Assembly: GCA_963733935.1 (NCBI GenBank)
Contig: CAVTEQ010000013.1
Coordinates: 1-64,000, forward strand
DNA from: JAHFUA01 sp963733935
GTDB lineage: Bacteria > Acidobacteriota > Terriglobia > Terriglobales > Acidobacteriaceae
Direction of reading: 5' to 3'
DNA length: 64,000 bases
Part shown: positions 21,401 to 28,617 of the stretch, one piece after another
Numbering within the stretch: position 1 is the first letter of the stretch
How the letters are laid out: every line of letters starts with the position of its first letter
Notes under the pieces: generated by a model
The model's database searches: none
Told to the model about the DNA's origin: nothing
Seen by the model: the letters and a program-made list of their open reading frames with translations, nothing else
Program-made: the position numbers and the translations under genes

Positions 21401-22127
21401 CCTGGCGCACGACGTCACCGTAATCGTGGGAGCGGGCGGCACGGCCGCTGCCTCGATTGATAACGGGTCGTTTGACCCTGACGCCGGGGATACGATCACT
21501 CTGACCCAAAGTCCTCCAGGGCCGTATTCGGCGGGAGTAACCAACGTGCTGCTTACGGTGGTGGATAGTAAAGGAGCCACCGCACAGACCACGGCCAACG
21601 TGACCGTCGTGGCGCCGACCATCACCGTCGTCGCCGCTCCCAATACGGTGCAGATTGAGGCCGGCCAGTCAACGGTGGTGGTGCTTACGGTCACAGGGAA
21701 TGTCAATTTCTCCGCTCCGGCGGCTGGCGCCTGCACGACCACGGCCCCGCTCGTGACCTGCCAATTCAGTCCGTCCGCGCCGACGATCGGAACCGCAGCC
21801 AGCCAGGTCAGCGTTACCATCGTGACCGTGGGTCCGGTCGGCTCAAATCGCATGCCAGGGTGGCCGGGAAGGTCCAAGGCCGTGTTTGCGACCTTGCTGG
21901 GCCTGCCGATGTTTGTATTCACGCTGGCGGGCTGCAGCCGCGACCGCAGGCGGCGGGGTCGGTGGATCGGAATGGGATCTTTCTTCCTGCTCCTGTTGTT
22001 GCTGAGTGGCTGCGGCAGCACTGCAGCGCAGCCATTCACCACTCCTGGCACCTATGCGGTACAGGTGACGATGAGCTCGGGATCAACTCAGGGTTCGGCG
22101 ACGGTCAACATAACCGTTACCCGTTAG
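18441..22127 (+). CDS. Large secreted subtilase-like (S8) serine peptidase with Glu in place of the catalytic His
   Basis: 1228 residues, TTG start 18441 with ggagg upstream. Signal segment about 18-36. The peptidase core spans about 255-700: Asp284 in IGVLSDGV, oxyanion Asn413 in SSAGNEG, Ser648 in GTSAAAP. The box where S8 enzymes have His-Gly-Thr reads DEGTAILEI, placing Glu320 at the His position, reminiscent of the Ser-Glu-Asp chemistry of sedolisins. Domains after 720 resemble Ig/CARDB and pre-peptidase C-terminal folds. Near 1140-1200 two hydrophobic segments flank CSRDRRRRGR, so the chain is probably membrane-tethered, with a short final domain beyond. Substrate unknown. It stands as a single gene. 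Confidence 0.8.
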   Translation: MKRRYFCSSRWFSTRRILQAVTLTLLLAAPAGLWTQTAPVRAPGQTRESVTDLQFHKFEPKVAPDRAAAADTNQGQTVSGISVNAARQMQALQQEKASRTPAQRKIDSNILYTIRMLAGQPAAPGVDFLYTGVDLDAQDNVVVDMVANVTERLLQQLTAAGALVLYKNGSLRSIRAIIPPTQIEAIAASPDVIFIWPKQGSMTRKIEPAPLDHSWLLWNLTPGFALRAATVRQKLAAVLNSSPGTPITWQGSVGTEGDLTHRAFDARGTFGVNGSGLKIGVLSDGVTSRALSQATGDLPPNCGTPPCLTVLSGQAGAGDEGTAILEIIHDMVPGASLYFATADNSITSFAANIRALRTAGCDIIVDDVFYFVESPFQDGQTSAVVSTSQGGVVTQAVNDVVADGALYFSSAGNEGNLDSATSGSYEGDFNPVAAASPLPSGNVHNFGSTTYDTITAPGEQVVGLWWADPLGGSGNDYDLYLLNSTGASILGASTNIQNGTQDPVELIGSANVVNNNRLVVFQHTGANNRFFHLVLFRGTLTVNTAGETHGHSAASGAYTVAATPAAGAFGPGYPTGPFPNPFTTSNQVELFTSDGLRRIFFNGDSTPITPGNFSSTGGTVLNKPDITGADGVSVTGVGGFGSPFYGTSAAAPSAASVAALVKSAQPSLTPAQIRTALTSTAVDIMSAGFDRDSGNGIVMAWEAINSLGVTGFANPELGTITASENPGNGNGVIEAGEGASLVIQLKNTVGVKAATAVTTTLTLSTPGVIVTLPGTSSYADMAAGAAGGNNLSPFTFTLASNYPCGQATAEFTLTVNYTGGPQRVLNFTVPTEFFNLNNTLGSTPPTIPGVTTATGTQVNRISRNGVLSACGTPKAFPAAITGSFVFDSYTFTACQATCMNLKLNSSNGVNLLESAYSPSYDPNNIGTNYQGDPGLSGSAQSFGVSTTASTSYTIVVNDVTGTSSGSAYTLQIPACVLNCNVNHLPVALAHDVTVIVGAGGTAAASIDNGSFDPDAGDTITLTQSPPGPYSAGVTNVLLTVVDSKGATAQTTANVTVVAPTITVVAAPNTVQIEAGQSTVVVLTVTGNVNFSAPAAGACTTTAPLVTCQFSPSAPTIGTAASQVSVTIVTVGPVGSNRMPGWPGRSKAVFATLLGLPMFVFTLAGCSRDRRRRGRWIGMGSFFLLLLLLSGCGSTAAQPFTTPGTYAVQVTMSSGSTQGSATVNITVTR

Positions 22128-22144
22128 GCTATGATGATCCGGCG

Positions 22145-22170
22145 AGGGCGCGGCCCCAGGGCTGCGCCCT
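22145..22170 (+). terminator. Possible hairpin terminator after the subtilase gene
   Basis: Stem agggcgc (22145-22151) / gcgccct (22164-22170) followed by ttgcc; only a short T stretch, so weak. It lies 18 bases after the stop and 17 bases before the RidA start. Confidence 0.3.
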
Positions 22171-22186
22171 TTGCCAAAACGGATCC

Positions 22187-22582
22187 ATGGCGCAGACACC
22201 CGGCAAGCGCGAGCGGCGTTATATCAATATCGGCGGTCGGCCCGCGGACCTCCCGTTCAGCGACGCGGTGCTCGTCGGCGATACGCTGTTTCTTTCAGGC
22301 AGGATTGGGATCGATCCCCGCACCATGCAGGCGGCAGCCGACGTTGATGAAGAGATCCGCCTAATGCTCGATGGCGTCCGCGCTACCCTCGACGCTGCCG
22401 GAATGGCGATGGACGACCTGGTATTCGTGCAGGTGTATTGCACGGACCTGTCACTCTATGCAAGGTTCAACGCTGCCTATCGGAAGTATTTCGGAAGGGA
22501 TTTGCCGGCACGCGCGTTCCTGGGAGCCGGATCGCTGCTGCTGAAGGCTCGCTTCGAGATACAGGCTATCGCCATGCACTGA
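22187..22582 (+). CDS. ridA: RidA/YjgF family protein
   Basis: 131 residues from ATG 22187 (MAQTPGKRE). Typical RidA elements: LPFSDAVLVGDTLFLSGRIG, the central helix VDEEIRLMLDGVRATLDAAG, DLVFVQVYCTDL and the C-terminal RAFLGAGSLLLKARFEIQAIA. RidA enzymes hydrolyse reactive enamine/imine intermediates from PLP enzymes. The usual catalytic Arg of the PAR(S/T) segment is present as PARAFLGAG; the paired Glu appears in RFEIQ, so activity is plausible though this is a divergent member. Start chosen because upstream codons in frame lie inside the subtilase gene and the hairpin. Confidence 0.85.
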   Translation: MAQTPGKRERRYINIGGRPADLPFSDAVLVGDTLFLSGRIGIDPRTMQAAADVDEEIRLMLDGVRATLDAAGMAMDDLVFVQVYCTDLSLYARFNAAYRKYFGRDLPARAFLGAGSLLLKARFEIQAIAMH

Positions 22583-22606
22583 GTGCTGAAAGCTGAGTGC
22601 TGGTGG

Positions 22607-23602
22607 CTATTTTTCCCTCGCCACCACAAATTCCGGCGCCCACAGCAGGGCGCGCTTGATCTCCGAATCGGGAAGGTCGCAGATGGCGCTGCGCGCGCCA
22701 GAAGCGTACTCATGCGCACGGGTAGTCGCCGCTTCCAGCGAGCCGTAACGGTTCAGGATGGCCAGAATCTGCTCGTGGCGAACGGTCTGGAAGGCACGTT
22801 CGTCCATCACTGTCTGGATGAGCGCGGCCTCTTCCGGCGTGCAGCGGGCGAGCGCGTGGATCACCGCCATCGTAGCCTTGCCTTCACGCAGATCGCTGGC
22901 GACAGGCTTGCCGAGAACATCTTCGGAGGCGGTCAAGTCGAGCACGTCGTCCACGAGTTGAAACGCCATGCCCAGACTGCGGCCGTAGCGCGCCAGCTTT
23001 TCCTCGTGCTCGGCGGAAGCGTCGCTGACAATCGCCCCCAGCCGCGTGCAGGTGGAGAACAGGCAGGCGGTTTTGCGATGAATCAGGTCGAAATGCTCGT
23101 CGAGCGTGATCGAGCGGCCCAGCTTTTCCATCTGCAGCAGCTCGCCTTCGACCATCTGCTGCGTAAGGTCGATGAGCACGTCGAGGATCCTGAAATTGCG
23201 CTCCTGCACGGCGATCTTGAAGGACTGCATGTAGAGCCAGTCGCCGGCGAGCACGCACTTCGAGTTGCCCCAGCGCGTGTTGGCGGCGGGACGTCCGCGG
23301 CGGGTGCGGGCCTCGTCGATGATGTCATCGTGCACCAGCGTCGCGGTGTGGATCATCTCCACCACCGCGCCCAGGCGGATGGCGCCGCGTCCGGTGTAGT
23401 CGAACAGCTTGGCCGAGAGCAGCAGCAGGGCGGGGCGGATGCGTTTGCCGCCGCCGGCGCGCAGGTACTCGCCGATATCGGTGATTGCCGGGACGCTCGA
23501 GACCGTGTCGCGTCCGAACTCGCGCTCCACCGCTTCCAGGTCGTCGCGCAGGAGTTCGAATACCTCCTTCGCCTTGACCGCGTTCATGGCGGTTGCGCTC
23601 AT
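22607..23602 (-). CDS. Polyprenyl diphosphate synthase (octaprenyl/heptaprenyl type)
   Basis: 331 residues from ATG 23602. Both Asp-rich motifs are clear: HDDIIDEARTRRG (first, with the RRG that follows) and LVDDVLDLTASEDVLGKP (second). GGGKRIRPAL precedes. The residues before the first motif (ATLVHDD) are small, matching long-chain product enzymes. It makes an isoprenoid chain for the respiratory quinone, probably menaquinone side chain in this group. The start lies 2 bases after the stop of the yajQ gene, so both are likely in one transcript; an in-frame ATG at 23644 would overlap yajQ. Confidence 0.92.
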   Translation of the reverse strand: MSATAMNAVKAKEVFELLRDDLEAVEREFGRDTVSSVPAITDIGEYLRAGGGKRIRPALLLLSAKLFDYTGRGAIRLGAVVEMIHTATLVHDDIIDEARTRRGRPAANTRWGNSKCVLAGDWLYMQSFKIAVQERNFRILDVLIDLTQQMVEGELLQMEKLGRSITLDEHFDLIHRKTACLFSTCTRLGAIVSDASAEHEEKLARYGRSLGMAFQLVDDVLDLTASEDVLGKPVASDLREGKATMAVIHALARCTPEEAALIQTVMDERAFQTVRHEQILAILNRYGSLEAATTRAHEYASGARSAICDLPDSEIKRALLWAPEFVVAREK

Positions 23603-23603
23603 G

Positions 23604-24098
23604 TCAGTTCGACCTGTAGTTGGTGAAGTGCATGTCGATGCCAAGATCGGTGTTGCGCAGCAGGGCGATGATCTCCTGCAAGATGTCGCGGTCCTTACCG
23701 CTCACCCGCACCAGGTCGCCCTGGATCGAGGCCTGAACCTTCTTCTTGGAGTCTTTGATCAGCTTCACGATCTCGCGCGCCTTCTCGGTGGGAATCCCTT
23801 GCTGCATGGTGATGCGCTGCCGCACCGTGCTGCCGGCCGCCTGCTCAACCGTGCCGTAGGTGAGCGCCTTCAGCGGCACGCCGCGCTTCACCAGCCGCTG
23901 CTGGAAGACGTCGTTCACTGCCTTGAGCTTGAACTCGTCTTCCGATTGCAGCACGATCGCTTCCTTGCCCTCGAGCTCGATGGTCGACTTCGAGTTCTTC
24001 AGGTCGAAGCGGGTGTGCACTTCCTTGAGCGCCTGCTGGATGGCGTTCGACACCTCCTGCAGGTCCACCTTGCTTACGATGTCAAAGGTTTCGGCCAT
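23604..24098 (-). CDS. yajQ: YajQ-family nucleotide-binding protein
   Basis: 164 residues, full family length. Begins AETFDIVSKVDLQEVSNAI and contains FDLKNSKSTIEL, RGVPLKALTYG and the C-terminal ISG-KRDxLQ-type segment VSGKDRDILQEIIALLR. YajQ proteins have two RRM-like folds and some bind cyclic di-GMP and act as transcription co-regulators. The window also encodes an HD-GYP phosphodiesterase, so cyclic di-GMP signalling exists in this organism. Tight linkage with the prenyl synthase gene downstream. Confidence 0.93.
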   Translation of the reverse strand: MAETFDIVSKVDLQEVSNAIQQALKEVHTRFDLKNSKSTIELEGKEAIVLQSEDEFKLKAVNDVFQQRLVKRGVPLKALTYGTVEQAAGSTVRQRITMQQGIPTEKAREIVKLIKDSKKKVQASIQGDLVRVSGKDRDILQEIIALLRNTDLGIDMHFTNYRSN

Positions 24099-24120
24099 AG
24101 TCGTTTAGCGAACCAATAGA

Positions 24121-24981
24121 TTACCTTGCCGCGCCGTGGGATGGGGAAGGAATCGGCGTGCTGCCGTTGCCCATTGATGGGAGCCGGAAAAAACCGGAAA
24201 AGTTCTGGGCGGTTTGAAAGCCGACTTCCTCGGTTGAGATGCCCCGCAGCTCGCCAATCTGGCGCGCCACCTCGCGCACGAATGCCGGCTCATTGCGCTT
24301 GCCGCGCTGCGGCACCGGCGCTAGAAACGGAGAGTCCGTCTCGATGAAGATGCGGTCGAGCGGCAGGTCGCGCGCCGCATCGCGGATATTCTGCGCTTTA
24401 GGAAACGTCACGTTCCCGGCGAATGAGATCATAAAGCCCAGGTCGAGCGCCCTCCGTGCATGCTCCATCAGTCCGGTAAAGCAGTGCAGCACGCCGCCCA
24501 GCCCGCTCGAAGCCCACTGTTCCGCGAGGATCGCAAGGCACTCGTCCCAGGCGTTCTGGCTGTCCGCCGACGGCCGGCAGTGGATCACCACCGGCAGCTT
24601 AGCCGCACGCGCCAGCTCGAGCTGCTTCAGGAACACCGAGCGCTGCACCTCGCGGGGCGAGTGGTCGTAAAAGTAATCGAGTCCAATTTCACCCCAGGCG
24701 ATGACCTTGGGATTACGGGCCAGCGTGCTCAGCTCGTCAAAGTCCGAGTCGGTGGCGAGTTTGGCTTCGTGAGGATGGATTCCTATTGTCGCGTAGATCC
24801 GCGGCTCGCCCGGCTTTTCGCGGCCGGCGAGCTGGATAGCGCAATCGAGCGAGCCCGGCCCGGTGCCGCTGCCGATCGCGACGATCGTCTCAATGCCGGC
24901 TTCATGCGCCCGCGCCAGCATGGCGTCGCGGTCGGCATCGAACTGCGGCATCTCGAGATGAGCGTGCGAATCGATGAACAT
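24121..24981 (-). CDS. tatD: TatD-family metal-dependent hydrolase
   Basis: About 286 residues from ATG 24981 (MFIDSHAHLEM). A GTG at 24993 also fits but lies inside a repeat arm. Metal-binding residues: DSHAHL at the start, GEIGLDYF (Glu), VVIHCRPS (His), VLHCFTG (His), and ETDSPFLAP (Asp). The family contains 3'-5' exonucleases and D-aminoacyl hydrolase-like enzymes; TatD itself acts in DNA repair. It follows metG, an arrangement common in bacteria. The C-terminus ends in a proline-rich tail of unclear value. Confidence 0.93.
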   Translation of the reverse strand: MFIDSHAHLEMPQFDADRDAMLARAHEAGIETIVAIGSGTGPGSLDCAIQLAGREKPGEPRIYATIGIHPHEAKLATDSDFDELSTLARNPKVIAWGEIGLDYFYDHSPREVQRSVFLKQLELARAAKLPVVIHCRPSADSQNAWDECLAILAEQWASSGLGGVLHCFTGLMEHARRALDLGFMISFAGNVTFPKAQNIRDAARDLPLDRIFIETDSPFLAPVPQRGKRNEPAFVREVARQIGELRGISTEEVGFQTAQNFSGFFRLPSMGNGSTPIPSPSHGAAR

Positions 24982-24988
24982 AGCGCTC

Positions 24989-25055
24989 GCCACAGAGACA
25001 CAGAGGCACAGAGAAAACCCGATTCAATTCCTCTGTGTCTCTGTGCCTCTGTGGC
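24989..25055. repeat. Inverted repeat, family D (cacagagacacagaggc)
   Basis: Arms gccacagagacacagaggc... (24989-25013) and ...tctctgtgcctctgtggc (25031-25055) are near-complementary about a 17-base centre. It fills the tatD-metG gap and overlaps the metG stop. Related copies lie at 38866-39034 and 49028-49079. Confidence 0.8.
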
Positions 25056-27093
25056 TATTTCAATCTTGCACCGACGGGAACGTCTTCCAGGAATCCCACC
25101 AGCACCGGCGAGCCTTTTTCGCCTACCGAGGCGGCGACGATCATGCCGTTCGATTCCAGCCCACGCAGCTTGCGCGGTTGCAGGTTCACCACCAGCACCA
25201 CCTTGCGCCCGATGAGCGATTCCGGCGCATAGGCCTCGGCGATGCCGGCCACCACCTGCCGAATTTCGTTGCCAATGTCCACTTCCAGTCGCAGCAGTTT
25301 GTCGGCGCCCTTCACTTTCTCGGCGACTTTCACCTGCCCGACGCGCATTTCGACTTTGGCGAAATCGTCGATGCTGATGCGCCCGTTAGTGCTGACCGCT
25401 GGAGCGGGTGCAGCCGGCAACGGACCGACGGCAGCCTGCGTCGCCGGTTGTCCCGCCTGAGCGTGCGTGCCTGCCGGCTCGGCGGGCGCTGCTGGGGAAG
25501 CCGCGCGCTGCTGTTCGATCTGCTGCATTTTTTCAATGGCAGACTTGTCGGCGCGCGGAAAGACAGCTTCTACTTTGCCGAGCTTGGTGCCGTGCTGCAG
25601 CTGGCCCCACTTCAGATCTTTGAGGTGGAAGTCGGAGATTTTGCCCAGCCCGAGCTGCTCCCAGATGCGCGCCGTCGATTCCGGAATCGCCGGATGCGCC
25701 AGCGCGGTCACGATCCGCAGCGCCTCCGCCGTGGTGTAGAGAATGGTTGCAAGGCGCGAACGGCCAGCCTCGTCCTGTTGTTCAGCGACGGCCCAGGGCT
25801 CGTTTTCCACGATGTACTTGTTGACCGCGCCCACCAGCCCCCACACGGCTTCAAGCGCGCGCGAAAACTGGAAGTCGTCCCACAGCGACGCGAAGCTTGA
25901 GATGGTTTCCTCGGCCGCATGGGCGATGGCGTCGTCGGCCGCGGTGCGCGAGCCGCCGGACGAAGGGTAGGGAACCTCTCCGCCGCGAAAATAGCGCGCA
26001 ATCATGGTGAGCGTGCGGCTCGCCAGATTGCCCAGATCGTTGGCCAGGTCGGAGTTGTAGCGCTGCACCAGCGCGTCGAAAGAGAAGCTGCCATCCTGTC
26101 CGAAGACCACTTCGCGCAGCAGGAAGTAACGCAGCGCATCGTTGCCGAGAACGTCAATTACAGTTTCGGCGCGCACGATGTTGCCGCGCGACTTCGACAT
26201 CTTGCTTTCCTCGAACAGCAGCCAACCATGCGCGACGATCGACCGCGGCAGTGGCAGGCCTGCCGCCATCAGGAACGCCGGCCAGTACACGCAGTGGAAG
26301 CGCACGATCTCCTTGCCGATCATGTGCACGTCGGCGGGCCAGTAGTGCGCGAACTTTTGCTGATCTTTCGGATCTGGCGAACCGAAGCCGATTGCGGTGC
26401 AGTAGTTGCTGAGGGCGTCGAGCCACACGTAGATGACGTGCCGGGGATCGTCGGGCACCGGAATGCCCCACTGAATCGTAGTGCGGCTGATGGAGAGATC
26501 GCGCAGGCCGCTGCGCACAAACGCCATCACTTCATTGCGGCGCGTCTCCGGACGAATGAAGTTCGGCTGCTCGGTGTAGAGCTTGATCAGCTTGTCTTCA
26601 AACGCCGACAGTTTGAAGAAATAATTCTCTTCGCTCACCGTTTCGGTGGGCCGTCCGCACTCGGGGCAGGGCGAGCCGGGGCCGGCGGCGTCCACGTAGA
26701 GCTCGTCGAAGACGCAATATTGGCCGCTGTAGGAGCCCTTGTAGATGTAGCCGTTGTCGCGGATGCGGCGGAACATTTCCTGCACGCCGCGCTTGTGGCG
26801 GTCGTCGGTGGTGCGGATGAAATCGTCGTAGCTGATGTTCATCCGGTCCCAGAGGCCGCGAAATTCCCCGGCGATGCGGTCGGTGAGCTGCTTGGGAGTG
26901 GTGCCGGCGTCGGCCGCCGAGCGCTCGATCTTCTGCCCGTGTTCGTCGGTGCCGGTGAGAAAGTAAGTGTCGTCACCCAACATGCGCGGCGGCGCGCGAT
27001 GGCGTCGCAGGCGATGGTGGTGTACGCGTGCCCGATGTGCGGGCGGGCGTTGACGTAGTAAATCGGAGTCGTGATGTAGAACTTATTGCTCAT
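25055..27093 (-). CDS. metG: Methionyl-tRNA synthetase, one frameshift
   Basis: About 680 residues with the shift repaired. ATG 27093 begins MSNKFYITTPIYYVNARPHIGH (the HIGH motif). After DAIARRR the frame must change near 26984-26995 to continue MLGDDTYFLTGTDEHGQK. Further marks: zinc knuckle part CPECG, KMSKS in ESKMSKSRGN, WLDALSNY. The final about 110 residues are a Trbp111-like tRNA-binding domain (FAKVEMRVGQV, GIAEAYAPESLIGRKV). It charges tRNA-Met. An essential gene, so the shift is more likely a sequence error than inactivation unless another copy exists. The minus-strand order metG-tatD is conserved in many bacteria. Confidence 0.93.
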
Positions 27094-27167
27094 TGCGACG
27101 ACAGATCCTTCGTTTCACTCAGGATGACGGCCCGCGGCTCAGACGCCGCGGAAAGCGCCGTCACTTG

Positions 27168-28505
27168 TCAGCCATTTTTCGTTTGCAGGTAACTGCGCGT
27201 CGCCTCCTGCATCACCTGCTTGAGCGGGACTTTGTGCTCGTCGGCGATGCGGCGGCAGTCCTCGTACTCGGGCGCATAATTCGCGATCGAGCCATTCAGG
27301 TTCGCGACCTTCATCCGCACTTCGCCCCAAGGCGTCTTGAACCGCGACGCTGCGGCGTACCAGCGTCTGCCGGCGCTCCTGACGCATGCGAATGCCCAGC
27401 GTGGTGGTCTCGCCAAAGACCAGCTTGGTCAGCCGCGGCGCATCTTCCGGACGCGCCAGGACGGTGAGCAGCGTGCCCGGGCGATTCTTCTTCATCTGCA
27501 CCGGCGTCCCGAAGACATCGAGCGCACCCTCGGCAAGCAGGCGCTCCATGACGTAGCCGAAGACCTGCGGGTTGAGGTCATCGAGATTGGCTTCCAGAAC
27601 GGCGACAGTGTCTTCAGGTATCGCGAGCTGACGTCTCCACACGCCTCGCCGATCGTCAGCCGGACGACATTGGGCTGGCCGGGCAGATCGCGCGAACCGG
27701 CGCCATAGCCAGTGCCGGTGATCTTCATGGCAGGGAAGGGAACGAAGCGCCGGCACAACGTCTTCACGATGGCAGCGCCGGTCGGCGTTACCAGTTCGGC
27801 GTCGACGCCGGACGAATATACCGGCGCGCCCCTCAGCAGCTCTACAGTAGCCGGCGAGGGCACGGGAAATTTTCCGTGCGCGCACTCGACTGCGCCGCCG
27901 CCGACGTTGAGCGGCGAGCACACCCACTCATCAACGCCCAAGGCGAGACTGCCGACGGACGCGCAGACAATGTCAACGATCGCATCCACCGCGCCCACTT
28001 CGTGGAAGTGGATTTTCTCCACGTTGGTGTTGTGGATCTTGGCCTCGGCTTCGCCCAGCGCCTGGAAGATGGCGAGAGCACGCTCCTGGGCTGCGGGCGC
28101 GATGCTTGCCTTGCGAATAATCTGTTGGATCTCCTTCAAACCGCGATGGGGCTCGTGCTGGTGCGGGCGAGACGCCCGCACGACAGCCGGCGAGTCACCC
28201 CGTCGCGCCAAATTCGGGCGCGCCGGGGACCCCGGCGAGACGCCGGCGCTACTATGGCTGTGCTCATGTTGGTGCGCGTGCGAGACTTGTTCGCGCGGAA
28301 GATCTTTTTCATTGCCGATCCAGACATCAACTTTCGTCGCCGAAATTCCACTGCGGGTGACGCGCGAAATCTCCAGGCGCGCGACCACGTTGAGCGCAGC
28401 CACGGTGTCCTCGAGAACGCTGGCGGGCAGGCCGGCGTCCAGCAGCGCTCCCAGAAACATGTCGCCGCTAATGCCCGAGAAGCAGTCGAGATAGGCGATG
28501 CGCAT
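27168..28505 (-). CDS. larC: Nickel-pincer cofactor insertion protein LarC, two frameshifts
   Basis: About 445 residues once repaired; ATG 28505 (MRIAYLDCFSGISGDM). LarC inserts nickel into the pyridinium pincer cofactor of lactate racemase-type enzymes. Visible: CFSGISGDMFLGAL, a His-rich loop (HAHQHEHSHSS and later HQHEPHRG) and FHEVGAVDAIVDIV. After NVVRLTIGEA the frame moves (near 27640) to DTVAVLEANLDDLNPQVFGY. A second +1 shift near 27355 leads from RRSVAVQ to TPWGEVRMKVANLNG. In lactobacilli LarC is itself made by programmed frameshifting between its two halves, so the first break has a precedent in roughly this area; the second does not. No slippery heptamer is visible at either. Downstream lar genes are absent from the window. 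Confidence 0.85.
28161..28254. repeat. REP-like hairpins inside the His-rich loop of larC
   Basis: A perfect 9-bp hairpin gtgcgggcg-aga-cgcccgcac (28161-28181) and a second G/C palindrome set ccggggaccccgg / cgccggcg (about 28230-28250) lie within the coding frame. They encode GVSPGSPARPNLARRG and VVRASRP, unlike the surrounding His-rich metal loop. Confidence 0.55.
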
Positions 28506-28617
28506 AAAGACAAACTTTGATAATAGGGAAGCCGGTGCCTTGCGGTCAAACCGGGGCGGCAACACACGTTTGTTATAATCGGTTTCTTTCTCAGCAACTT
28601 ACGCAGGCTTCCCGCGA

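Noticed and set aside
25919..27058. 379-codon plus-strand frame
   Set aside because: Shadow of metG.
27168..28505. Certain programmed frameshift in larC
   Set aside because: No slippery heptamer seen, and nearby genes show the same type of indel, so not claimed as fact.
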